From Lachnospiraceae bacterium (GTDB taxonomy: Bacteria > Bacillota > Clostridia > Lachnospirales > Lachnospiraceae), in contig JAILKJ010000058.1 in the NCBI GenBank assembly GCA_024693845.1, positions 1-33,188 of the forward strand: DNA of 33,188 nt, in the 5' to 3' direction. The notes beneath the pieces were generated by a model. It was given only the letters and a program-made list of their open reading frames with translations. It was not told the DNA's origin and did no database searches. A program made the position numbers and the translations under genes. Positions 16,211-23,579 of this stretch are shown here, piece after piece. Position 1 is the first letter of the stretch. Every line of letters starts with the position of its first letter.

Positions 16211-18208
16211 TTACGCTTCTATCATAGCCAGGAAATCCTCTTCGCTGATGATGGGGATCCCCAGCTCCTTTGCCTTTTTATTCTTACCCGAGGTCGAAGT
16301 GATATCGTTGTTGATCAGGTAATCCGTTTTACCCGTCACGCTTCCCGTCACCTTGCCCCCCTTGCTTTCGATCAGGCTCTTGACCTCACTGCGGTTAGCA
16401 AAATGATGCACGTCTCCGGTGATCACAAAGGTTTTTCCCGAAAGGGAATCATCCGAGCTTTGCGCCTCCTCGGGGATCTGAAGTGTAAGCTCCTTTCGAA
16501 GGTTTGCAAGTTTCCTTGAATTCTCCTCATCGTCAAAGTAGCTGCGGATACTCTTTGCCAGCACCTCACCGATACCGTCTATGGCCGAAAGCGACTCAAT
16601 ATCCGCCGCCATCAGGCTGTCGGGATCATAGGAAAAATGCCGGCTCAGCATCTTGGCGTTGGCAACACCGATCCCCGTGATCCCCAGCGCATAGATAAGG
16701 CGCGGCATGGTGGTCCGGGCGGATCTTGCGATGCTTTCTGTCAGGTTCTCGTAGGATTTTTCTCCGAAGCCCTCCATCTTGACGATCTCATCTTTATGGT
16801 CATCCAGATGATACAGATCCGCATATTCTTTGATAAAGCCCCTTCCCAGCAGCTTTTCCAGCGTCATCTCGGACAGTCCGTCAACATTCATGGCATCCCG
16901 GCTGACAAAGAGGGAATAACCCTTGATCTTCTTGGCCGGGCAATCCGGATCAGTACAATATAAAACCTCCGCTCCCTCCCCGGTGTCACTGCCGGTGATC
17001 TTAACACTCCCCCCGCAGGCGGGGCAGGCATCCGGTATGGGAAGAACGTTACTGCCTGTCAGGTTCTCGGCTATCTGGGGTATGATCATATTGGCCTTAT
17101 ATACCGTCACCCTGTCGCCGATGCCAAGTCGCAGCTGTCGCATGATACTGATATTATGAAGGCTGGCACGGCTGACCGTGGTGCCCTCCAGCTCCACAGG
17201 ATCAAAGACCGCCACAGGATTGATAAGTCCCGTTCTGCTGGGAGACCATTCCACCTCCCTCAGGATCGTCTCCGCCGTTTCATCCGCCCATTTGAAGGCG
17301 ATGGAATCCCTGGGGAATTTCGCCGTCCTTCCCAAAGAAGCACTGTACATAAGATCGCAGAGTGTCAGTACCAGGCCATCGGAGGGAATATCAAATCCCG
17401 TGATCTTTCGGGCAAAACTTTCCACCTCTTCTTCCACATTCGAGGCATTGACGCGAACATATTCCACTACATCAAAACCCTGACTTTTTAAAAATTCAAA
17501 CTGCTTTTCCCTGTCGTTGGCAAAGTCCGGCTCCTTTCCGTCAAAACCTTCCACCTCACTGCCCGAAGCGCTGACAAAAGAAAATGCGTAGAAAGATACC
17601 TGCCTGGCAGCCGTAACCTCACTGGATAACTGCCTCACCGATCCGCTGCACAGATTTCTCGGGTTCTTGTATTTGGCATCCTCTTCCGGGATCGTGGCAT
17701 TGATCTTCTCAAATACCGAATAAGGGATCACCGCCTCACCTCTGAGGATCAGCTTGCCCTTATAGGGTATCCTCTGGGGCAGGTTCACAAAGGTTCTGGC
17801 ATTGGGGGTGATCACCTCACCCACCTCACCATTTCCCCGTGTAACGGCCTTCTTAAGGCTTCCTGCCTCATAGGTCAGAACGATGGTCAATCCGTCCAGC
17901 TTCCAGGACAAAAGCCCCTCCTGGTCCCCCAGCCAGTCCGCAAGCTCCTGCCTGCTCTTGGTCTTGGACAGGGACAGCATGGGACTTTCATGCCTTTCCT
18001 TCGGAAGATCCTCCACCGCCTCAAAGCCCACTGATACTGTAGGACTTCCGGCAAGTGTGATACCTGTCTCCTCTTCCAGGGCAGTAAGCTCATCATAAAG
18101 TCTGTCATATTCAAAATTGCTCATGATCTCCCGGTCCTCGGCATAATACGCCTTCGAGGCACGATTTAAAAGCTCTATGAGCTGTTTCATTCTTTCCTGC
18201 TTATCCAC
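16211..18208 (-). CDS. ligA: NAD-dependent DNA ligase LigA
   Basis: A 665-residue ligase that seals nicks in DNA using NAD and releases NMN. The order of domains is Ia (YYAEDREIMSNFEYDRLYDE), the adenylation domain with active Lys103 in WKLDG, the OB-fold, a four-Cys zinc finger (CPACGG ... YCTDPDCPAK), helix-hairpin-helix motifs and a C-terminal BRCT domain (LSGKTFVITGDVHHF). The active-site motif WKLDGLTIVL is a variant of the usual KxDG context. I kept the GTG start at 18208 because GAGGG lies 7 bases before it; it overlaps the rluF-like stop by 8 bases. An ATG at 18190 is the alternative and would cut six residues. No second ligase gene is in the window. Confidence 0.96.
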   Translation of the reverse strand: MDKQERMKQLIELLNRASKAYYAEDREIMSNFEYDRLYDELTALEEETGITLAGSPTVSVGFEAVEDLPKERHESPMLSLSKTKSRQELADWLGDQEGLLSWKLDGLTIVLTYEAGSLKKAVTRGNGEVGEVITPNARTFVNLPQRIPYKGKLILRGEAVIPYSVFEKINATIPEEDAKYKNPRNLCSGSVRQLSSEVTAARQVSFYAFSFVSASGSEVEGFDGKEPDFANDREKQFEFLKSQGFDVVEYVRVNASNVEEEVESFARKITGFDIPSDGLVLTLCDLMYSASLGRTAKFPRDSIAFKWADETAETILREVEWSPSRTGLINPVAVFDPVELEGTTVSRASLHNISIMRQLRLGIGDRVTVYKANMIIPQIAENLTGSNVLPIPDACPACGGSVKITGSDTGEGAEVLYCTDPDCPAKKIKGYSLFVSRDAMNVDGLSEMTLEKLLGRGFIKEYADLYHLDDHKDEIVKMEGFGEKSYENLTESIARSARTTMPRLIYALGITGIGVANAKMLSRHFSYDPDSLMAADIESLSAIDGIGEVLAKSIRSYFDDEENSRKLANLRKELTLQIPEEAQSSDDSLSGKTFVITGDVHHFANRSEVKSLIESKGGKVTGSVTGKTDYLINNDITSTSGKNKKAKELGIPIISEEDFLAMIEA

Positions 18209-18947
18209 GTTTTTCCCTCATTGCTTTCTCATCCATCCGAAGTGCTTCCTTCAGCTGATCGATCTGCTTACCGTCAAGCTCTCTGTACTGTCCCGGCTTA
18301 AGATCTTCCAGCATCACATTGACTACCCTGACGCGCTTAAGTCTTATTACCCTGCAGCCGCAGGATTGGCACATACGTCTGATCTGCCGGTTCATTCCCT
18401 GGGTCAATATGATGGAAAAGCTCTTCTCTCCCGTCTTTTCCACCCGGCAGGGAAGCGTAGTTCTCTCCAGCTCCTTAAGATAGATCCCGGCCCGCATTTT
18501 TGCCAGAAAATCTTCTGTCACGGGTTTGTCGATATCCACCTCATATTCCTTTTCATGCCCGCCGGAGGAACGCATCATCCGCTCGATCAGGTCCCCGTCG
18601 TCAGTCATAAGCAGCAAACCCTCTGAATCCTTATCCAGCCGTCCTGCATAAGTTAGCCGCCGCTTATAATCCAGCACGTCGAAGATCGTTTTTTCCGCAT
18701 GGGGATCCCCCGTACTGCAGACAACTCCCACGGGTTTATAAAATGCAAGAACGACCCGCTCACCGGGCCGCTCGATCAACCTTCCTGATACCGTGATCGT
18801 CTCCTGTCCGCTGACCTTACATCCCACCGGAGCGATCCTGCCGTCCACGCTGACTGCGCCTTCCTCTATTAGTCTGTCCGCTTCCCTTCTGGAACAGACA
18901 CCTGCCGATGCCAGGTATTTGTTAAGTCTCACTGTCTCCTGCATCAT
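18201..18947 (-). CDS. rluF: RsuA/RluF-family pseudouridine synthase
   Basis: A 248-residue RNA modification enzyme. An N-terminal S4 RNA-binding domain (RLNKYLASAGVCSRREADRLIEEG) is followed by the synthase domain with catalytic Asp in GRLDKDSEGLLLMTDDG. GMNRQIRRMC near the C-terminus is typical of the RluF branch, which modifies 23S rRNA U2604 and tRNA-Tyr in Escherichia coli; the exact target here is inferred. The ATG at 18947 makes an ATGA overlap with the stop of the SDR gene and there is no strong ribosome binding site, so translation is probably coupled. A longer frame runs back to 18998 inside the SDR gene but adds no conserved sequence. Confidence 0.9.
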   Translation of the reverse strand: MMQETVRLNKYLASAGVCSRREADRLIEEGAVSVDGRIAPVGCKVSGQETITVSGRLIERPGERVVLAFYKPVGVVCSTGDPHAEKTIFDVLDYKRRLTYAGRLDKDSEGLLLMTDDGDLIERMMRSSGGHEKEYEVDIDKPVTEDFLAKMRAGIYLKELERTTLPCRVEKTGEKSFSIILTQGMNRQIRRMCQSCGCRVIRLKRVRVVNVMLEDLKPGQYRELDGKQIDQLKEALRMDEKAMREKRG

Positions 18948-19756
18948 TTCATGTACCTGGATACTATCAGCTTTTCCCTGACTCTGTCGGGAAAGCATTT
19001 AATCATCCATATCACCAGCTTATAGCTTAATCCCACTGCAACCTTGGCCGGCGGATCGTCTTTTCCGCACAGCTTCATTACAACTTTGGCCACCTTCCGG
19101 GGATGATAACCGCTTTTCTCGTCTTTCTCCATAATGGCAATGGCTCTTTTGACCCTCTTATTATGGGGAGATCCCTCCTTGTAATACACCTTACGATGCT
19201 GGGTAAATCCGGTATTGGTATCTCCCGGCTCCACCGTTACGGCACGGATGCCGTAGGGTGCCATCTCGATACGCAGCGCATCCGAATAGGCCTCCAGTGC
19301 ATACTTTGCCGCACTGTAATGCCCCTGCATCGGAATGGAGATCCTGCCTGCCACAGAACCTATGAATACGATAAGACCGTTCTTCTGAAGACGCATCTTC
19401 GGCAGGATGAGACTGCAGAGACGCACCACGGAAAAATACAGCACGTCAAACTGTGCCCTGACCTGCTCAAGGGGCACATCCTCCAGGCTTCCGCCGATAC
19501 CGTACCCGGCCGAAAGAACGGCGATATCCACCTGATCCAGACTCTCAGCAAAGGCTTTTACCTCTTCCTCATGGGTCACATCCAGCTTACGCATTTCCAG
19601 GCTTCCGCCACCCGAAAAGCTTTTGATCCCCTCCTTGCAATGCCTTGAAACGCCGATCACCCGGCATCCCTGTTTGGCAAAAGCCTCGGCACAGGCCTGA
19701 CCGATCCCGCTGGAAGCTCCCGTTACAAGGACGTTTTTTCCATACCTATTCTCCAT
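18944..19756 (-). CDS. Short-chain dehydrogenase/reductase (classical SDR)
   Basis: A 270-residue NAD(P)-dependent oxidoreductase. The cofactor motif TGASSGIG is at 12-19, followed by a basic VSRHCKEG loop that hints at NADP(H). The active site has GSVAGRISIP with the catalytic Ser and Tyr-x-x-x-Lys in HYSAAKYALEAY. The segment AVTVEPGDTNTGFT after the active site and a basic C-terminal tail (IKCFPDRVREKLIVSRYMK) resemble reductases that act on lipid-like or sterol-like substrates, but the substrate cannot be read from sequence. It overlaps the GGDEF gene upstream by 11 bases and the pseudouridine synthase gene downstream by 4. Confidence 0.92.
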   Translation of the reverse strand: MENRYGKNVLVTGASSGIGQACAEAFAKQGCRVIGVSRHCKEGIKSFSGGGSLEMRKLDVTHEEEVKAFAESLDQVDIAVLSAGYGIGGSLEDVPLEQVRAQFDVLYFSVVRLCSLILPKMRLQKNGLIVFIGSVAGRISIPMQGHYSAAKYALEAYSDALRIEMAPYGIRAVTVEPGDTNTGFTQHRKVYYKEGSPHNKRVKRAIAIMEKDEKSGYHPRKVAKVVMKLCGKDDPPAKVAVGLSYKLVIWMIKCFPDRVREKLIVSRYMK

Positions 19757-20867
19757 CCTTTGTGCCTCCGAATATTACACGGTTTCTGCCTTCCTTCTTG
19801 GCCTGATACAAACATTTGTCCGCATCCATGAGAACCTGCTCGATATTCTCATATCCCTCGCAGTACACCATACCTGCACTGATAGTGATCTTAAGCCCCT
19901 CATGGCCTTCCCAGACAAGTTCTTCAACCTTCTTCCTGACACCGTCGATCTTGGCAAAAGCTTTTTCGTCATCCTCGCCCTTGACCAAAACCACGAACTC
20001 CTCGCCGCCGTAACGGGCAGCGATCTCATCCTGCTCACCGTCGCACAGTTTCCAAAGCTCGGATGCGATGATGGCCAGGGCCTTGTCTCCGAAAAGATGC
20101 CCGTAATTGTCATTGATGCTCTTGAAAAGATCGATATCAAAAAGAGCTACATAGTAATGCTTTTGCCAGAATCTGGACATGGTCTCCATATGCCAGAAAA
20201 GCTCCCGGCGGTTATACAGTCCCGTCAGCTCATCCTTCTTGGATAGATCATCCAGCCTTGCAACCAGCTTTTCCTTACCCGCTCTCTCTCTCTGGTACGC
20301 ACTCAGGATCAGCCCCGAGGTGATACAGATGAAGATGGAAACCAGCACAACGGAAACCACCATATCCAGGATCCTGGATTCCAGGCTGAGCTTGGCCAGG
20401 GGATTGAAGGCAGGATCGTATCCCAGAATGTTTCCCTCCATGTAAAAATACGACACGATGATGGTGGCGACATGCACCAGTGTGGAAATGCCCATACAGA
20501 TGATCCGGCTTCGGCCTTTCAACGTAGGTACGATGATGAACAGTCCGCCGATCATATAGAGCGGCATACCGGAATTGATACCGCCGCAGGTGAAAAATAC
20601 CACAGGCAACATGAAGCAGTTTGCCAGGTAACAGAGCATCAGCCTGGCCAGCTGTCTTTTCCTGAGGTAGTAGTTGACCAAAAGTGTTATCAGAAACAAA
20701 AGGGCACCGACCACGGAGGTCAGCGCGGCAAAAATACTCAGATTCTCAAAACAGGTCACCACCGCCGATAAAAGGACGACGATAAAACCCATATCAAGGA
20801 TTAGATTAAAGATCTTTTCTTCCAGATCCCCGCTATTACCGGTCAGGATCTTAAAACGTTCTCTCAT
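19746..20867 (-). CDS. Membrane-anchored diguanylate cyclase (GGDEF)
   Basis: A 373-residue inner-membrane protein predicted to make cyclic di-GMP. Residues about 25-190 hold six hydrophobic segments with short loops, then a short helical linker leads to the GGDEF domain (about 208-373), with FDIDLFKSINDNYGHLFGD and an active GGEEF at 287-291. The I-site RxxD is absent: the four residues at that position are EQDE. Product feedback inhibition is therefore not expected, unlike the PAS-GGDEF at 3460-4878. The ATG at 20867 is preferred over an in-frame GTG at 20906 because GGGAAGG precedes it and the predicted transcript would begin only 8 bases before the GTG. It heads a tight operon with the SDR, rluF, ligA and pncA genes. 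Confidence 0.92.
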   Translation of the reverse strand: MRERFKILTGNSGDLEEKIFNLILDMGFIVVLLSAVVTCFENLSIFAALTSVVGALLFLITLLVNYYLRKRQLARLMLCYLANCFMLPVVFFTCGGINSGMPLYMIGGLFIIVPTLKGRSRIICMGISTLVHVATIIVSYFYMEGNILGYDPAFNPLAKLSLESRILDMVVSVVLVSIFICITSGLILSAYQRERAGKEKLVARLDDLSKKDELTGLYNRRELFWHMETMSRFWQKHYYVALFDIDLFKSINDNYGHLFGDKALAIIASELWKLCDGEQDEIAARYGGEEFVVLVKGEDDEKAFAKIDGVRKKVEELVWEGHEGLKITISAGMVYCEGYENIEQVLMDADKCLYQAKKEGRNRVIFGGTKDGE

Positions 20868-20920
20868 ATACCTTCCCCACCTGTCATTTGTGTGAAAAAT
20901 TATCACCCGATAACTTAATT

Positions 20921-20949
20921 ATTTTACCACATTCACGGCCATTCTACAA
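20921..20949 (-). promoter_or_regulatory. Promoter candidate for the GGDEF-SDR-rluF-ligA-pncA operon
   Basis: On the minus strand an extended -10, TGG followed by TAAAAT (20921-20926, five of six), lies 17 bases after TTGTAG (20944-20949, three of six). The weak -35 fits an extended -10 promoter. Its position supports the ATG at 20867 as the start. Confidence 0.5.
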
Positions 20950-20976
20950 ATAAATAAACGCCTCTCTAACATGTAA

Positions 20977-21007
20977 AACAAAAAAGGATCGGACTTGCGT
21001 CCGATCC
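20977..21007 (-). terminator. Intrinsic terminator after the FliD-C-like gene
   Basis: On the minus strand a perfect 9-base stem (GGATCGGAC with GTCCGATCC; 20986-20994 and 20999-21007) with a 4-base loop is followed by TTTTTTGTTTT. It lies 32 bases after the stop at 21039 and insulates the GGDEF operon from it. Confidence 0.9.
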
Positions 21008-21038
21008 CCTTCCTCTTCATTCATTTTCACTACTCTGC

Positions 21039-21854
21039 TTATACAAAGCTGGTAAACGCGGATCCGTTCAGGTAGGATGCATTTGCATAATACCCGTTGG
21101 AAGCATAGGTTCCGCTCGCCTTGGAAGCATCGTTCTGAGCCGAGCTTGCGATGATCTCCGATTTAGCCTTGGTCACATCCGCAAGAGACCCGTTTCCGTT
21201 GAATACATTCTTGATAGCGGAAACATCTGCCTTATCAAAAGCGTCCTTGTCAACAGAAAGCTTGTTGTCATCGCCGACCTTGATACCGATCTTCTCAAGA
21301 GATTTGGAAAAGATCGCTGTCTGGCTTGTCATATTGGCTGCCGTTGTGAGAACCGAGTTGTTATTCGAATCTGCAGATGCATCCAGCAGTGCATTGTAGT
21401 CCTTGGCAAAGGCAGATACCGCATTGTAGATGGCATCCCTGTCATAGCCTTTTACCGTAGTCTCCTTGCCGCTCTCATCCTTGCTGGTGATATCCTTCTC
21501 TTCAAAGAGGGAATCCGAGCCCTTCTGAAGCAGTGCATCCGCACTCTTGGAAAGGGAGCTGGTAGCCTTCGTCAAAGCGGAATTCTTCGTCGCGGAATCA
21601 TAACTGTTGCCGGAAACCTTCTTAACGATCTGCGATACGGAAGAAGCTTTGCTATCATCCTTGTTCTGGGAATAGTAGGTCTTTAAAAGCTTTCCGTAGC
21701 TGCCGTTCTTGATACTCGCATAATCGGAGAGGTTGATACCGCTCGACTGCGAATCTCCGTACAACCACGACATGGAATTAGCCTTGCCCGAAGAAGCGGA
21801 CATGCTGGAAAACAGCGTCGAATAATCGGTTCGTGGTGAAATGTTAATGCTCAT
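21039..21854 (-). CDS. FliD C-terminal-like protein, Ser/Ala/Asn-rich
   Basis: A 271-residue protein without a signal peptide, rich in Ser, Ala, Lys and Asn, poor in Cys and with a single Trp, a composition typical of flagellar axial proteins. Residues about 150-250 resemble the C-terminal part of the filament cap protein FliD: FAKDYNALLDASADS, TSQTAIFSKSLEKIGIKVGDDNKLSVDKDAF, and DVSAIKNVFNGNGSLAD. At 271 residues it is well short of a typical FliD and lacks its usual N-terminal part. The N-terminus INLSDYASIKNGSYGKLLKTYY recalls a family of lone proteins in Clostridia with the same layout. It has a clear AAGGAG site, a promoter candidate and a terminator, so it is a single-gene unit. No flagellar genes are nearby. 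Location and role are unknown. Confidence 0.72.
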   Translation of the reverse strand: MSINISPRTDYSTLFSSMSASSGKANSMSWLYGDSQSSGINLSDYASIKNGSYGKLLKTYYSQNKDDSKASSVSQIVKKVSGNSYDSATKNSALTKATSSLSKSADALLQKGSDSLFEEKDITSKDESGKETTVKGYDRDAIYNAVSAFAKDYNALLDASADSNNNSVLTTAANMTSQTAIFSKSLEKIGIKVGDDNKLSVDKDAFDKADVSAIKNVFNGNGSLADVTKAKSEIIASSAQNDASKASGTYASNGYYANASYLNGSAFTSFV

Positions 21855-21916
21855 ACCATCACTCCTTTGATCATTGTCGCATCCATGCTGAATAAAGTTG
21901 CCAGTTACCTAGTCTC

Positions 21917-21945
21917 AGTATGCACCATTTTGGTCCGTTTAGCAA
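21917..21945 (-). promoter_or_regulatory. Promoter candidate for the FliD-C-like gene
   Basis: On the minus strand TTGCTA (21940-21945) and CATACT (21917-21922), each four of six to the sigma-A consensus, are 17 bases apart. The -35 overlaps a CTAAA that would also suit a sigma-D (flagellar) promoter, but no good GCCGATAT follows. Which sigma factor is used cannot be settled by eye. Confidence 0.35.
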
Positions 21946-21962
21946 TAGATTTCATACTTATT

Positions 21963-22757
21963 TCACATTTCCGGCAAAGGTTTTCCTTCCCGATCCAACC
22001 TGTGCACGGGCAGCGTAGGTTTCTCTTTTGTATCCGTCAGCTCCCGTATGCCCTTCACAGGCTCGATCCTGCCTTCAAAAACCCTCACGGGCACGCCTTC
22101 TCTTCCCAGGATTGCCCGAGCAAAGTCCCGTTCATCCTTGATCCTGCGCTTAAAAAGCATGCCTCCCATTGCATCATGGTGAAGGCGATGGATATCGGAA
22201 CCTGCCGTCATGGGAACATCCAGCCCTTCGGCATAGACATAGCCCAATGCATTCTGATAATCAGGGTTTGCCGCGTTGTATACTTCTGCCCCGTCGGTGA
22301 CCTCCGGTGTCAGCCAGATATCGGACAGATAGCCTCTTTCCCGATAGGGATGCGCGTGCACCATAATGCCTCCGCCCTCATGGACGCGGCTGTAAACCTC
22401 CTGTCTGGAGAGACCGAGCAGATCTTCGTTTTTCAAAAGCCAGTCCACGCCCACGCCGTATAAAAGGTATTCATCCCCTTTGAAATTGAATTCGATCCCG
22501 AAAAAGACGTCGAAATCCTTGCCTTCAGCGGCCGCAAACGCCCTGTCATAGCCACTTGCGTACCACTTTACCCGTTCCTTCCAGGGAAGCGCCGGAACAC
22601 AGCTGTTCCCGTTGAAAAAATGGTCCGTAACAAACATCCCCTGATATCCAAGGGACATCATATGATCGATATAGTCTTCTCCGTTGGCAATTCCACAGGC
22701 ACTGGCCTGCGCCGTATGCAAATGGGTTTCGTACAGATATCCGTCCTTGATCATCAT
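21963..22757 (-). CDS. PHP-domain metal-dependent phosphoesterase
   Basis: A 264-residue cytoplasmic protein of the PHP superfamily, hydrolases with a cluster of metal ions. Metal ligands are visible in THLHT (residues about 11-15), VTDHFF, FGIEFNF, VHAHPY and AGSDIHR, the usual spread over the barrel. This is the type annotated as PHP-domain phosphohydrolase, with histidinol-phosphatase-like or nucleic-acid 3'-phosphate activities in relatives; the substrate here is unknown. The start at 22757 makes an ATGA overlap with the lipoprotein gene upstream, and a second ATG follows at once. It is the last gene of the run that includes the two-component system. Confidence 0.88.
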   Translation of the reverse strand: MMIKDGYLYETHLHTAQASACGIANGEDYIDHMMSLGYQGMFVTDHFFNGNSCVPALPWKERVKWYASGYDRAFAAAEGKDFDVFFGIEFNFKGDEYLLYGVGVDWLLKNEDLLGLSRQEVYSRVHEGGGIMVHAHPYRERGYLSDIWLTPEVTDGAEVYNAANPDYQNALGYVYAEGLDVPMTAGSDIHRLHHDAMGGMLFKRRIKDERDFARAILGREGVPVRVFEGRIEPVKGIRELTDTKEKPTLPVHRLDREGKPLPEM

Positions 22758-23548
22758 TTGCCTACCACAGTCTTGCCCACGTCAGACGTGATCTCAATGG
22801 AAACATCCGAGATCCCCGCCGCCAGCTCATCGGATACCTGCGCCACAAGCACAGCCGGGAAGGTTTCTCCCGGAGCCACCTCCTGATCCTTCAGGCCGGA
22901 AAAATCGTCCAGCAAAAGTGTCAGCAGCGTGTTCTGCTTATTCTCGTTGTTCATAACGACCTTGTAGTGCAGATCACTTCTTCTGACAGTACTGATCACA
23001 AGAGGCTCACTGCCTTCGTTTTTGACATTCAGATGTGCCACCACCAGCTTATTGCCCGCCGATGCATCCATGGACAAAAACATGTCCGCACCCTCACCTG
23101 CTTCGGGATAGCTGTCAGTAACCGAAAAAGATGCAACACTTAAGGCAAGGCCCGGCATTTCCAGTACATCCGCCGCCGACAGGGAAGGCTCCTGCACTTC
23201 CTGCTCCTGTGCCTGCGTACTTCCCTGTCCCTTATCCTCGCTCTTCGGTGCTTCACCGTCCGTGGGGATCTCTTCCTCAGTTTCCGGCTGGGCTGCCACA
23301 GGCTCGGGCTCTTCTGTCTTAAAGCCCATCTGCGCCTTTTCGTACTTGGTCATCTTGTCGGGATCATACTCCACCGAGGTATCCACAAGTCTCGAACCGC
23401 TGGAAGGAACATGCTCCAGCACCGTACCTGCCGCATACTCCGTTACCATTTCGGTTTCCTTCTCTGACATCTCGGGGATCTCGCTCTGACATCCCGTAAG
23501 GATGAGGGCCGTCATACCGATGATCGCCAAATATGAATATTTTTTCAT
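22754..23548 (-). CDS. Lipoprotein with acidic linker and DUF4352-like Ig domain
   Basis: A 264-residue exported lipoprotein. The signal peptide ends in the lipobox LTGC with Cys20. Residues about 70-125 are a Glu/Pro/Gln-rich linker (EEPEPVAAQPETEEEIP), likely to span the wall. The C-terminal half has the features of a DUF4352-like Ig domain: GNKLVVAHLNVKNEGSEPLVIS, then DDFSGLKDQEVAPGETFPAVLVAQV. Such domains sit outside the cell and are of unknown ligand. The ATG at 23548 is chosen because AGGAG precedes it and the leader starts there; an upstream in-frame start runs into the histidine kinase gene and has no signal function. It lies 31 bases after the kinase. Confidence 0.85.
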   Translation of the reverse strand: MKKYSYLAIIGMTALILTGCQSEIPEMSEKETEMVTEYAAGTVLEHVPSSGSRLVDTSVEYDPDKMTKYEKAQMGFKTEEPEPVAAQPETEEEIPTDGEAPKSEDKGQGSTQAQEQEVQEPSLSAADVLEMPGLALSVASFSVTDSYPEAGEGADMFLSMDASAGNKLVVAHLNVKNEGSEPLVISTVRRSDLHYKVVMNNENKQNTLLTLLLDDFSGLKDQEVAPGETFPAVLVAQVSDELAAGISDVSIEITSDVGKTVVGK

Positions 23549-23579
23549 TTCACTCCTTCTGCCGTCTTGAACGGCATAT

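Noticed and set aside
21917-21945. Sigma-D (flagellar) promoter for the FliD-C-like gene
   Set aside because: CTAAA is present, but the downstream GCCGATAT element is not. I report only a weak sigma-A candidate.
23561-23575. Hairpin GCCGT/ACGGC between the kinase and lipoprotein genes
   Set aside because: The stem is 5 bases with no T run on either strand, too weak for a terminator.
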